Part shown: positions 7,420 to 15,852 of the stretch, piece after piece
Layout of the letters: each line of letters starts with the position of its first letter
How positions within the stretch are numbered: position 1 is the stretch's first letter
DNA from: a virus
Direction: 5' to 3' (one strand)
Virus record (IMG/VR): IMGVR_UViG_3300024518_001496
Location: 1-26,752 of that record
Length of the DNA stretch: 26,752 nt
The notes under the pieces: generated by a model
The model's database searches: none
Seen by the model: only the letters and a program-made list of their open reading frames with translations
What the model was told of the DNA's origin: nothing
Translations under genes and position numbers: made by a program

Positions 7420-7791
7420 ATGCCTTACGATGATGATAAAGAGTGGGGATCGAAAGAAGACGAGGATTCAAAAACTCGTCCAGGTGAAAAGGATTACACC
7501 GGACATGAGGGTGATGATTCTAAGACAGACCCTGGCAAGAAAGATTATTCTAAGGATGAGATGGCTGACTATCTAGCTAATGAAGCTAGGGACGGACCAC
7601 ATCTCCTTGAGATTTTGGAAGAAGAAGGTTGGGAGCTTACTGGTCCTGGGGGGAAGGTAGAGGCAGAAGGTGAAGAGAGTATCGAAGACATTCTGCCTAT
7701 GCCTCCAGGCCCACGTCCGCCTAACCACATGGCTGTAATCCGCATTAAAGCTGCTCGTGATAACTTTCCTAAGAAAGGAAAGGAGAGCTAG
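7420..7791 (+). CDS. Acidic repeat-containing hypothetical protein before scaffold
   Basis: An acidic protein of 123 residues when started at ATG 7420. That start is preferred because a run of five Gs (7410-7414) lies at the right distance as a ribosome binding site. A GTG at 7408, in the same frame, would add four residues but would itself use part of that site. The N-terminal third holds two copies of a 12-residue unit, E/D-DSKT-x-PG-x-KDY, spaced 17 codons apart. The middle is helical and acidic (HLLEILEEEGWELTG). A Pro-rich stretch (PMPPGPRPP) leads to a basic C-terminus. There is no known family. It is the first gene after a candidate promoter and directly precedes the scaffold gene, so a role in head assembly is likely but unproven. 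Confidence 0.6.
   Translation: MPYDDDKEWGSKEDEDSKTRPGEKDYTGHEGDDSKTDPGKKDYSKDEMADYLANEARDGPHLLEILEEEGWELTGPGGKVEAEGEESIEDILPMPPGPRPPNHMAVIRIKAARDNFPKKGKES
7462..7548 (+). repeat. Two diverged 12-codon repeats (E/D-DSKTxPGxKDY)
   Basis: Units at 7462-7497 and 7513-7548 encode EDSKTRPGEKDY and DDSKTDPGKKDY. They start 51 bases apart. Many differences are synonymous third-base changes, so the repeat is conserved as protein more than as DNA. Confidence 0.8.
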
Positions 7792-8676
7792 ATGTCTACC
7801 GAAGAAACTCCATCTTTGGAAGAGGCTGCTCCTGTCACGGAGGCTAGTGTTGAAGGTTCTGCCCCACCTCCTATCGAGGCTCCTTCTACTGACTCTTCAG
7901 GGGCAGTCGCTTCCTCTGGGGAAGTATCGGCAGAGGCTTCTGCACCTGTAGCCGAAATGGAAAAGAAGGAAGAGGCCACTCTTCCTGAGTTTGATTTTGA
8001 AGGTTGGGGTGGTGAGTTAGACACACTCCCTGACATCTACCGTCCAATGGGAACAAAGCTGAGCGAGCACTGGTCTGCTAAGATCAAAGAGCATGCAACG
8101 GATTTTGAAGATCTGCGAAAGCTAAATGAGGCTCTCTTGCTTGGGCAAGAAGACCCCAGACTGTCCCAGCAACAAACGCAACTTACTGAGTTGCAAGCGA
8201 AATATAAAGCGCAGAGCGAAGAGTACTCTCAGTTTAAGACTTCTATCGAGAAGCTTTATGAGGATGAAGCCCAGCGTTACGTCCGTGACTTTCGTGAGAA
8301 GCACTCCGACGTATTTGAAGATGAGGCAAAATCGGCCCAACTCCAAGAGTTAATCGAGGGAGATTGGGAACCGGACATTGCTATCAAACTGTTAACACTA
8401 GGGGAAGAAGGTGTTAAGTTAGCTCAAGCAGCAAAGGCGGACGGTGTACCGGACTCCTATGCAGTGAGGTTGGCAGAAGCTACCTTAGCTAAGACGCAAG
8501 TCAAAGCAAAGGTAGAGCCACGGGCGGGCGCTCGTATTACTTCTGGTGCCACCGCGAGTACAACCCCAAATCAAGTAGATCGCGGTCTAGGGGACGCTCG
8601 TTCCTTAGATGACATTAGAACAATCGCCGCCCGAAGAGCCTTACGTGCAGTATCGGGAGGAAATAGAAGGAGTTAA
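7792..8676 (+). CDS. Putative capsid scaffolding protein
   Basis: A 294-residue protein directly upstream of the major capsid gene, with a good GGAG site before ATG 7792. Residues 1-60 are acidic and rich in Ser, Pro, Ala and Glu and probably disordered. Residues about 80-165 are strongly helical with heptad-like spacing (DLRKLNEALLLGQEDPRL, then QTQLTELQAKYKAQSEEYSQ), fitting a coiled coil. The C-terminus is short and basic (IAARRALRAVSGGNRRS), as in scaffolding proteins whose positively charged end binds coat protein. Scaffolds guide shell assembly and then leave or are degraded. They are poorly conserved in sequence, so this call rests on composition, coiled coil, basic tail and location. 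No protease motif is seen, so self-cleavage is not indicated. Confidence 0.75.
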   Translation: MSTEETPSLEEAAPVTEASVEGSAPPPIEAPSTDSSGAVASSGEVSAEASAPVAEMEKKEEATLPEFDFEGWGGELDTLPDIYRPMGTKLSEHWSAKIKEHATDFEDLRKLNEALLLGQEDPRLSQQQTQLTELQAKYKAQSEEYSQFKTSIEKLYEDEAQRYVRDFREKHSDVFEDEAKSAQLQELIEGDWEPDIAIKLLTLGEEGVKLAQAAKADGVPDSYAVRLAEATLAKTQVKAKVEPRAGARITSGATASTTPNQVDRGLGDARSLDDIRTIAARRALRAVSGGNRRS

Positions 8677-8678
8677 CC

Positions 8679-9809
8679 ATGGCTATTAGCCCTGATGTAT
8701 TGGCGTCATGTCTTGTAGATTTGATGCCGTCTTATTCAGAATTGTTTGTCCAATGGCATCCAATTCTTCAAAAAGTCCTAGAGAAAGGCAATATGGACCG
8801 CAGTGTTTTGCAGGGTCCGTTCCGTGAGTTCGTCGTTGTGACGGGTGGACCGGGTACGGTAACGCAAATCGTAACTGGTTCTGAAGTCATCGCTGGCGGA
8901 CGTAACCAGAATGCTCTGCGAGGAAACACATTTGCTCCTCGTCTGATTTATGCGTTCGATGTTCCTGGTAAGGATCTGGCCGAAGCAAACGGCGAGATGG
9001 ACCTTGCTCGTATCATCAAGCATTATCCTGAGCTTGCCCTCTCGGACTTTCATGAAATGATTGCCCTCCAGATGGCAACGGGTACAGCAGGAACGGGTGT
9101 TGGGGGCTTCCTTACCTTGAACGGAAATACTACGTACAACCCACAAGGTGCTGCTCGAACGGGCGCAATCCAGATTGATACCCCTGCTAATCAGGTAACT
9201 GCTGGTAATACGGTCTTTGGATTGAACCAGGGAACAACGCCAGGTTGGACTAACCAGTTTGGTGCGGCTCCATTGGGAATGCTTGCAGGTAACGGTCGTG
9301 GTGTCATGCGTCAGGTATATTTCGCATGTGCTCGTCAGCAAAAGACCATCGGTCCTGTTGACTTGTTGCTCGGGGACGAACTGTCTTATCTTAACTATCT
9401 TGATAGTTTGGATGCCCAGGTGCGTATCGTTCAAGATACTACCAAGGGTGGTGACCGTGCTCCTAAGCAAATCCGACAAGGTGTTAAGTTCCTCGACGCT
9501 GACTTCTACTTGGAAGAAGACATCAACGTAGCTGACGCAGCTTACGCTGGTTCTTTTGCAGCGCCCGGTGGACCTGCTCCCTTGGGTAACGCCAATGGTG
9601 GTATCGTCTACATGATTAACACCTCGACGTGGCATTCTTACACGCTTGGTCATGACGCAGGCAGAGAAACCAAAGGTGACTTTGCAGTTCGTGGTCCTTT
9701 CCGTATCCCTGAGCAAGACTTGTTCAGGTATGAAATCGTTCTTAACATGGGACTCCATACCACTCAGCTTCGTGCAAACGGATGCGTGACTGGCTTGGCA
9801 CTTCCGTAA
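8679..9809 (+). CDS. Major capsid protein
   Basis: A 376-residue protein with a strong AAGGAG site seven bases before ATG 8679 and only two bases after the scaffold stop. It is assigned as the main shell protein from its place after portal and scaffold genes, its length, its mixed alpha/beta look and its highly regular codon use. Visible segments include an N-terminal helix (LMPSYSELFVQWHPILQKVL), a beta-rich part with VVVTGGPGTVTQIVTGSEV, a helical spine-like stretch (MDLARIIKHYPELALSDFHE), Gly/Asn/Thr-rich loops in the middle, and VRGPFRIPEQDLFRYEIVLN near the end. An HK97-type fold is expected from the head module type, but I cannot show it from motifs alone. A long reading frame on the opposite strand is an artefact of codon bias. 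Confidence 0.83.
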   Translation: MAISPDVLASCLVDLMPSYSELFVQWHPILQKVLEKGNMDRSVLQGPFREFVVVTGGPGTVTQIVTGSEVIAGGRNQNALRGNTFAPRLIYAFDVPGKDLAEANGEMDLARIIKHYPELALSDFHEMIALQMATGTAGTGVGGFLTLNGNTTYNPQGAARTGAIQIDTPANQVTAGNTVFGLNQGTTPGWTNQFGAAPLGMLAGNGRGVMRQVYFACARQQKTIGPVDLLLGDELSYLNYLDSLDAQVRIVQDTTKGGDRAPKQIRQGVKFLDADFYLEEDINVADAAYAGSFAAPGGPAPLGNANGGIVYMINTSTWHSYTLGHDAGRETKGDFAVRGPFRIPEQDLFRYEIVLNMGLHTTQLRANGCVTGLALP

Positions 9810-9836
9810 ACATCATAAAGAAATAAGGAGAATATT

Positions 9837-10316
9837 ATGTCTGCTGGAACTGCAATGGGGATTGACTTAGCCCTCGTGTCAACGGGGGTTGGGAACGCCC
9901 AACTACCAATCGGATTTATTCACACGGTGCCTGCTGGGGTCGATGGTGAAGGGGAAAAAACCTTCATCTATGTATCGACTATTGCAAGCATTGGAGCCGC
10001 ACTGGGGGTAGCACGCGCTGATGCCACTTATAGTGGAGTAACGCTTTCGGGCGTCACTGAAGATGACATCACCGCAGGGTTCACAGTCAACGATATGACT
10101 GATGGTGCGCTGGGTGTCCCTGCGGCTACAATCCGTTTCGGGTTCGCTCAACGGACAGGGGTTGGTGCTGTCACAGGTGGTGCTGGTGCTGCTGGTAACA
10201 CGGCAACTACAGCAGCAGCGGGTGCATGTGCTGTGCTCGGTGCGTTAGCTGTTGGCGCAACTGGGATCGGTAACTACACTGCTGCTGATCAAGTCAACCT
10301 GTGGTGTCGGGGCTAA
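9837..10316 (+). CDS. Ala/Gly-rich structural protein, candidate head decoration protein
   Basis: A 159-residue protein following the major capsid gene by 27 bases, with a strong AAGGAG site before ATG 9837. The first 100 residues alternate short beta-like stretches with Gly/Asp turns (TFIYVSTIASIGAALGV, YSGVTLSGVTEDDITAGFTV). Residues about 108-148 are almost wholly Ala, Gly, Thr and Val (GGAGAAGNTATTAAAGACAV). The small size, strong translation signal, beta-rich character and position fit a decoration or cement protein that binds the capsid surface, but no family motif is evident. It is the last gene before a strong terminator, so it should be co-expressed with the capsid protein. Confidence 0.6.
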   Translation: MSAGTAMGIDLALVSTGVGNAQLPIGFIHTVPAGVDGEGEKTFIYVSTIASIGAALGVARADATYSGVTLSGVTEDDITAGFTVNDMTDGALGVPAATIRFGFAQRTGVGAVTGGAGAAGNTATTAAAGACAVLGALAVGATGIGNYTAADQVNLWCRG

Positions 10317-10344
10317 AAACCTAACTTCACTTTCGCCAGGGGAG

Positions 10345-10392
10345 GGGTGTCTATGTTGCTACTCTTGGGGCATATAGACACCCTTTCTTTTT
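10345..10392 (+). terminator. Rho-independent terminator after the capsid cassette
   Basis: GGGTGTCTAT (10345-10354) pairs perfectly with ATAGACACCC (10374-10383), a 10-bp stem with a 19-base loop. It is followed at once by TTTCTTTTT (10384-10392). It lies in an 88-base gap, the longest in the window, and the ribosome binding site of the next gene (AAGGAG) begins right after the U-tract. It may be partial, acting to lower expression of the tail genes relative to the capsid genes. Confidence 0.88.
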
Positions 10393-10404
10393 AAGGAGAC
10401 CGAA

Positions 10405-10920
10405 ATGACAATTCCATTAGGCGGCAGAGGTACTGTCACCGCTAATGACCCACGAGAGATTAAGCCCAGTGCGCTTCAAATGTATCCTTTAGGTCACCAG
10501 ATTGTTTTCCCCCGTAAGGGCGCTTCTGAAGTCTGGATCTATATCCAATGCCTCTCAGGCCCCGGTATTTCGGCAAATCGGGTTGTCGAACGCACCCCGG
10601 CATCAATCTACAAAGGAGACACAGCCGACATTGATGCAGAAACCGTAAACATCCTGGGTATTACTCAATCCAGCTTTGCACCAGATGACTTCGGGTTTAT
10701 CTTAAGGGAAGGGGTGGCTGAGATAGCCCACGATAATTCGTTAGGTGCAGCTTCAAATGGAAAGGTTGTTGTTGCTTCTGCGACAACAGGCGGCAGTGTT
10801 GATAACTTAGTGGCTTTTGGGGCTGCATATGACCGAGCTATAGCAGCACAACGAGAGTGCGTAATAGGTTCTACCGTCGATGCGGCAAACGCTCTATTTA
10901 AGGTACACTGTACAGGGTAA
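10405..10920 (+). CDS. Hypothetical head-surface or structural protein
   Basis: A 171-residue protein with an AAGGAG site a few bases before ATG 10405, just downstream of the terminator. It looks beta-rich throughout, with hydrophobic strands and turns (HQIVFPRKGASEVWIYIQCL, DFGFILREGVAEIAHDNS). The second half is Ala/Gly/Val-rich (NGKVVVASATTGGSVDNLVA). Composition and neighbours resemble those of the preceding candidate decoration protein, so a second head-surface or head-completion protein is plausible. No family motif is recognised. Confidence 0.55.
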   Translation: MTIPLGGRGTVTANDPREIKPSALQMYPLGHQIVFPRKGASEVWIYIQCLSGPGISANRVVERTPASIYKGDTADIDAETVNILGITQSSFAPDDFGFILREGVAEIAHDNSLGAASNGKVVVASATTGGSVDNLVAFGAAYDRAIAAQRECVIGSTVDAANALFKVHCTG

Positions 10921-10929
10921 GGGGGCTCC

Positions 10930-13182
10930 ATGAACTTAGCTGACATTCGGAACGCTGCTTTCCATCAAGCTGACTGGGGACCAAAACAAAGCCCAGAAGC
11001 AAAAGCACGAATGAATCAGTTTATCAATCGAGCCTATAACTTGATTGCTTTGGAAGCTCCTTTCCTTTTCTTTGAAGACATCCTCCGCTTTGCTACCGAA
11101 CCCGACATCAACCCAGATGAGGCAGATCCCACTACTCCTGTGAATACAGTTACCTTTTCTCCTGAAGCAGCAGCTAGTAATATCACTACAGCTAACTCAT
11201 GGGTTGTTGACCAGGATAACGAAGGCGCTGCTGGGGTCATTAACTGGCCTGTTGACCGTAGCTGGGATGGACGTGTCATTGAGCTTAAAGATAATAATGG
11301 GGTTTGGCACCGCAATATCATCCGAACAGTGTGGCAGGATCCTGAAACACCAGAGGTTCCTGCAAAAGCCGCAACCGCAACGATCCATGTCGAGGAAATC
11401 CAAGGTGTCACCTTCGTTGATTTGGGGGACACTATCTCAATAGCGAATGCACCCCTGGTGTGTACTGCACCCCCACCTATCGCTACACCACCGAATCAGT
11501 TTTATCAGCATCCAGATCCGACAACGCAGGCTGAATTGATTGCGGGGGTTCCATTTACACCTTCAGGTGGGGTCAATGATCCAGCAGGGGCTTTCCTCCC
11601 TATTTGCAGTGCGACCACCGTACCAGCACTCCCGGCAACAGTAGACCTAACGGCAACTGTAGCAGGGGCTGCGGGTAACGTTATCGCCTTAGAGTTTCTT
11701 CCCGCATTAGGGAATGCAGGGCTTCTAGTCTCCTCAGCGTCTTCGCCTGTTCCTAGCTTAGGACCAATAAATTTTGCTGGAGGAGCCGATGTAGTCCCAG
11801 CGATCCCTGGGAAGAAGCATATCTCTTTCTGGATGCCATGGGATACCGTACGCTTTGGGGCTGGTCCTTTTCAATATCGAATCTACACCGAAGAATATGC
11901 GTTACCGGATGATGTGATTCAGGTTAACTCCACCCGGCTCTGGGAAACAAATAACACTTGGCCCATGCGGGTGATTAGCCAGTATGAAGCTGAGCAACTT
12001 AGCTTACTAAACACGCATAGAAACGTAGCTAAGGGTATCCCACGGACGCTCTTCCGCCGCACTCATTACCAGATGCCAGCACCTGCCGTACCTCCTTTCG
12101 TATCTCAGTACAATGCGGTAGCAGACCTCCCGTCACTTCTCGGTGCAGGTTGGCGGGGACCAGAACCCGCAGGTACGTTTGAATATCAGATTACATACTG
12201 CTGGGGCGCAAGAGACATCTGGTTTAGGAACCCTGGTCCGCATCATTGGGGAGCTAATGCCATTGATCCGGTCAATACGGTAGGAAAAGCTTGGGATGCA
12301 ATCGACGGTAATGAGCAGTGGGGGCAACAGAGGTATAGGGAGCCCCGATGGGAATCTGCTCCGAGCCCTGTATCAGCCCAGGTGATTACAACTAATATCG
12401 AGCTAAATGGTGCTTTAGGTTTTGCTGCACGACTGACCCTTCCTAACATCGAATACATCCAAGGCTTTTACTGGAATCTTGTGGCAAGAGACTCCACTGC
12501 GGCCCTTCAACCTCCAGCCACTGACGGTACGTTTTTTGAACGGGCACACGCGCAGAAAAGTGGCTGGTTTGTACGTATCTATCGCAGGCGCGTGGCAACT
12601 GACTTCACTAACTATGACCAGCTTGGTGCAGCAGGCGGGCGGGATCCCTCAATCGGTGTGCGGTCAAGTAGTGCTCCCTCTGACCAGCTTCTACATAAGA
12701 TTGAAGAGGATACTAGCTTTTATCTTCTTTCAGAAGTCCATATTGATACGAAGAACCAGGGGTTCTTTCTCGATGACGGGCAACTTCTTCCTGACTATAG
12801 TCGCCGTTTGCGCGACACACATGGTTATATGAACATCGGTCTCTACCCAAATCCCGACAAGAGGTACGAGGTAGAGGTTCGTTGCTTGCGCCGTCCACGA
12901 CCACTAACTAATGATACAGATGCACCTTATATCCATGCTGAAGCTTGTGACGTACTTATTGATCGTACTCTCCAACTGTTGTACGAAACAGAAGGTAATC
13001 GTCCCATGATGAAGTCAGCAAAAGAACGTTATGAACGATGTCTGATTACTCTCACTAAACGCTATGGTGATCTTCGTCCTGAAGCTGTCGCCGTAAGAAG
13101 GCGTATGGTACGCGCACGTAGAGGTTTTAGTATACGAAACCCACTACGCGGGAGTGGCGGAACATCGTTACCTTTCCCTTGA
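10930..13182 (+). CDS. Head-tail adaptor-like protein with large internal insertion
   Basis: A 750-residue protein, start ATG 10930 with AAGGGGG upstream. Both ends look like a podovirus head-tail adaptor (gp4 or tail-tubular-A type). Residues 1-55 give a helical segment, MNLADIRNAAFHQADWGPKQ, then RMNQFINRAYNLIALEAPFLF. Residues about 635-720 give MNIGLYPNPDKRYEVEV, then RRPRPLTNDTDAPYIHAEAC and a helix ending LLYETEG, the usual y-P-x-P-D-x-x-Y-x-x-x-V then L-x-x-D-x-D-x-P pattern. Usual adaptors are far shorter (roughly 160-220 residues), so some 500 residues are inserted between. The insert is Pro-rich and beta-rich and includes a DLTATVAGAAGNVIALEF stretch (residues about 239-256) like repeats in other phage surface proteins. 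The role is to join the portal to the tail nozzle; the insert may protrude. Confidence 0.7.
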   Translation: MNLADIRNAAFHQADWGPKQSPEAKARMNQFINRAYNLIALEAPFLFFEDILRFATEPDINPDEADPTTPVNTVTFSPEAAASNITTANSWVVDQDNEGAAGVINWPVDRSWDGRVIELKDNNGVWHRNIIRTVWQDPETPEVPAKAATATIHVEEIQGVTFVDLGDTISIANAPLVCTAPPPIATPPNQFYQHPDPTTQAELIAGVPFTPSGGVNDPAGAFLPICSATTVPALPATVDLTATVAGAAGNVIALEFLPALGNAGLLVSSASSPVPSLGPINFAGGADVVPAIPGKKHISFWMPWDTVRFGAGPFQYRIYTEEYALPDDVIQVNSTRLWETNNTWPMRVISQYEAEQLSLLNTHRNVAKGIPRTLFRRTHYQMPAPAVPPFVSQYNAVADLPSLLGAGWRGPEPAGTFEYQITYCWGARDIWFRNPGPHHWGANAIDPVNTVGKAWDAIDGNEQWGQQRYREPRWESAPSPVSAQVITTNIELNGALGFAARLTLPNIEYIQGFYWNLVARDSTAALQPPATDGTFFERAHAQKSGWFVRIYRRRVATDFTNYDQLGAAGGRDPSIGVRSSSAPSDQLLHKIEEDTSFYLLSEVHIDTKNQGFFLDDGQLLPDYSRRLRDTHGYMNIGLYPNPDKRYEVEVRCLRRPRPLTNDTDAPYIHAEACDVLIDRTLQLLYETEGNRPMMKSAKERYERCLITLTKRYGDLRPEAVAVRRRMVRARRGFSIRNPLRGSGGTSLPFP

Positions 13183-13194
13183 TAGGAGGCTAGA

Positions 13195-13422
13195 ATGGAA
13201 AATGGAAACACCCCTGTGGTTTGCGGGGGAGTATATGAGAGGATGAAAGAGAATATTTTGGAGCGAGCATTTATGCTTTGCTCTGCAACTCAGGGAGAGA
13301 CAACTCAGGGTTGGTTGCAACGCTTTGGTCATGCCAAAGAGATTGTGGTCGAAGGTTCTGAGGAGATGAATACCTACCAACTGGTCGGTACAATCCCTGA
13401 GAAATCAGCTAAGGCGAAGTAG
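13195..13422 (+). CDS. Small hypothetical protein between adaptor and nozzle genes
   Basis: A 75-residue protein with a good TAGGAGG site before ATG 13195, placed 12 bases after the adaptor stop and 15 before the next start. It has a helical core (GVYERMKENILERAFMLC) with two Cys residues (C10 and C28 by my count), then a segment QGWLQRFGHAKEIVVEGSEE and a Lys-rich end. No family is recognised. The strong ribosome binding site and tight packing support it as a real gene. Confidence 0.6.
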   Translation: MENGNTPVVCGGVYERMKENILERAFMLCSATQGETTQGWLQRFGHAKEIVVEGSEEMNTYQLVGTIPEKSAKAK

Positions 13423-13437
13423 CACAGTGGGTAGCGT

Positions 13438-15852
13438 ATGTCAGACCGTAGAGCGAGGGACACACAAGGACCACTGAGGATCCGCATTGAGTCAGGGAAG
13501 CTTTTCTCCCCTGACACAATAGCGGCTCGCATTGAGAATATGCTGGAGACGGATGAGGGAACTCTTCGCTCTATCATTGGTCCTGTCCCCTACGGTAACA
13601 ACGTCACTGCACTTGATCCGCCAGCAGCTTTTGCTCCTAGCTATGGTATCGTAAGTGGTATCTCCCATAGCTTGTTACGCGACAGAGCCAAAGAGTTACT
13701 CATGGTAATGACACAGCCCGAGGCCATTAGCGGGTTTAGTGCAGTGGAGAGGCTACTGTTTTTCATTGGGGCTTTCGCAGAGGCTACATGGCAAACTCTT
13801 TATTCGTTTTCAACCGCCACAACGGCTGACATTGTACGTTTTCCAACTCAGTTTGAATCTACGCCTAATGGGGTTGTAGTCATTCCTCAGATGGAGAGTC
13901 GGCCTTACTTCGTAGATGCGGAGATGTTTTGTGCCCCTCTAGGTTATCGCCTAACACCTTCCCCCCCAACAGGAGCCGGTCCTGAGTCCACACTGTTCTC
14001 ATCACGGGGCGATGAGATGCAAGTACCTAATGTTTCGGGCTACTCGCATGACCGAAATATCTATAGCGCATGGTTGCAGTCAACATCCACTGTGAGACCA
14101 ACGACTCAGATGCATGCTGCTTTTGGGCGCTGCCGTATAGGTACAGTCCATACCTCAGACGCTTTAGAGGGAGATGCGGGCAGCAGCACAGCAGCGATTG
14201 CCTTAGCAGCAGGTATCTCTCCTTCTCAGCTACTCGAAGGCTCCTACGAAGCAGCAGTACAATGGGTAGATAAGTACGGGAACTTTTCTCCTATCTCCCA
14301 GCGTAGTGAGGCTGTTACTTTTGACGCGCAGTTTAATGCCGAGGTAGACGTTACTTCGAGCAATGGGTTCAAGGGGATGACAGACCCCACAAAGGCAGGG
14401 TTTAACAGCGGCATATCCATTTATGGTTATTCTGAAAAGGCATTGGTGCAGCCTGTTTCCTGGTTAAAAAAGCAGATACTATGGTCTAACATCAGCGTAG
14501 AGAGACAGAAAGATAAAGTCGATGCAACCAAAACAGTAGGCAGGTTACTCCTACGTACCAAGGACATCAACAACACTGGGGACACTGAGCTTTATGCGGT
14601 GACTGGTAACGCCATCGGCGGTGCTTTAGGTTTCGCTACGATACCAGACAACATCTCTACGATGTACCCTGATAATACACCCGACTCCTGGCTCTCAACA
14701 AAGGCGCTTGATGTTGTGGCTATGCCAGGGTTTAAGCTCTGTCGATTGGCACTGGGTAAGATGTGGTTTGCAAATGCAGAAGGCGACCCCGGTCTCGTCC
14801 GCTGGTCAATGCCAGGTCGATGGGGGACATTGCTTAAGGACGATTTTCTTTATCCTGATCCTGCGGGTGGGGAGATAACAGGTCTCTGGGCAGTGGCAGG
14901 TGGTATTCTTATCTTTACTAGGGAGTCCACTTTCTTAGCCACGGTAGATTCTCAGATGACAGGGCTATCAGTGCAGACACTTAGCTCTACAGTGGGCTGT
15001 GTGGCTCCTAGTAGCATCGCTACACTAGATTCGGGCCTAACCCTATGGTTAGGTAAGAACGGCTTCTATGGCTACGTAGACGGTAAAGTAGCCTATGCTT
15101 CGGAAGAGCTTCGCTACGAGCTAGGCTACATTAACCAAGCACGAATGATGCAAGCTGTTGCTTCTGTCTCCCCAGTGTACGGAGAGTACAGGTGCTGGGT
15201 GCCTATGCATGCGTCTAAAACAAACAATATTTGCTGGGTCTACGACGGGAAGCAGCCCAATGTAGGCTGGCGAAGGCGCTCTGACATTGCTGCCTCTGCG
15301 GTTTGCACAACTAAAGATCATCGTTCATATATGTTAGCAGCAGGCGTAACAGGGGCTGAAGACGAAGGTCATGGACATGGGGGTACTTGCGGGATCTACC
15401 TACTAGACCATCACATACCAGCAACCGCTTTTGTGGCACCTACAAAGACCTTCACCATAGAGACAGCTTGGCTTCTTAATGAGAAAGTTGGGGATGGAAC
15501 TGGGGGTTATGAGAAACAGACTCCTGTTACAGTCTACTTTTGGTTAAGAGAGACAACAGTGAACCAGTTTACTGTCTCTGTCTATAGGGACTGGCGCAAG
15601 GCGCTAATAGAAACAGCAACAGTTGAGGCACACCCAGTAAAAGACCCACCTCCTTTCTGGGGGGCAGCTACGTTGAATGTAACAGATACGACATACCGCA
15701 GGAAAAGACCTTATTGGACACGGGCTCAGATCTTTGTGCCAAGCTGCGAAGTGTTTAAGCTTGAGATCAACTCAACGGATCCCTTTGAATTCATGGGACT
15801 CTCGTTTGACTATATCCCGCACCCTACGGGTGGGGCACGGGTGCAGCCATGA
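13438..15852 (+). CDS. Tail nozzle / DNA-stabilisation-like protein
   Basis: An 804-residue protein that probably forms the tail tube end or plug of a short-tailed phage. The segment at residues about 484-555 is the best evidence. It reads GLWAVAGGILIFTRESTFLA, then a stretch with a GC-V-AP-S-S-I-A core, then a Gly/Trp strand LTLWLGKNGFYGYVDGKV. This GG-L-x-I-F-x-x-x-S then G-C-x-x-P-x-S-I then G-L-x-W-L-x-x-x-G-x-Y pattern is typical of the beta-propeller-like nozzle proteins (P22 gp10 and T7 gp12 types) as I know them. The rest is beta-rich. The start has only a weak GTGGGT upstream. The gene follows the adaptor, as expected. The stop overlaps the next start (ATGA). Confidence 0.72.
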   Translation: MSDRRARDTQGPLRIRIESGKLFSPDTIAARIENMLETDEGTLRSIIGPVPYGNNVTALDPPAAFAPSYGIVSGISHSLLRDRAKELLMVMTQPEAISGFSAVERLLFFIGAFAEATWQTLYSFSTATTADIVRFPTQFESTPNGVVVIPQMESRPYFVDAEMFCAPLGYRLTPSPPTGAGPESTLFSSRGDEMQVPNVSGYSHDRNIYSAWLQSTSTVRPTTQMHAAFGRCRIGTVHTSDALEGDAGSSTAAIALAAGISPSQLLEGSYEAAVQWVDKYGNFSPISQRSEAVTFDAQFNAEVDVTSSNGFKGMTDPTKAGFNSGISIYGYSEKALVQPVSWLKKQILWSNISVERQKDKVDATKTVGRLLLRTKDINNTGDTELYAVTGNAIGGALGFATIPDNISTMYPDNTPDSWLSTKALDVVAMPGFKLCRLALGKMWFANAEGDPGLVRWSMPGRWGTLLKDDFLYPDPAGGEITGLWAVAGGILIFTRESTFLATVDSQMTGLSVQTLSSTVGCVAPSSIATLDSGLTLWLGKNGFYGYVDGKVAYASEELRYELGYINQARMMQAVASVSPVYGEYRCWVPMHASKTNNICWVYDGKQPNVGWRRRSDIAASAVCTTKDHRSYMLAAGVTGAEDEGHGHGGTCGIYLLDHHIPATAFVAPTKTFTIETAWLLNEKVGDGTGGYEKQTPVTVYFWLRETTVNQFTVSVYRDWRKALIETATVEAHPVKDPPPFWGAATLNVTDTTYRRKRPYWTRAQIFVPSCEVFKLEINSTDPFEFMGLSFDYIPHPTGGARVQP

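Noticed and set aside
7408-7791. GTG 7408 as the start of the small gene before the scaffold
   Set aside because: ATG 7420 in the same frame has the G-run ribosome binding site at proper distance; the GTG would overlap that site.
8778-9758. A 326-codon reading frame on the minus strand opposite the capsid gene
   Set aside because: It lies wholly inside the strongly supported capsid gene, has no ribosome binding site or neighbours on that strand, and its Cys/Arg/Ser-rich product reflects mirrored codon bias.
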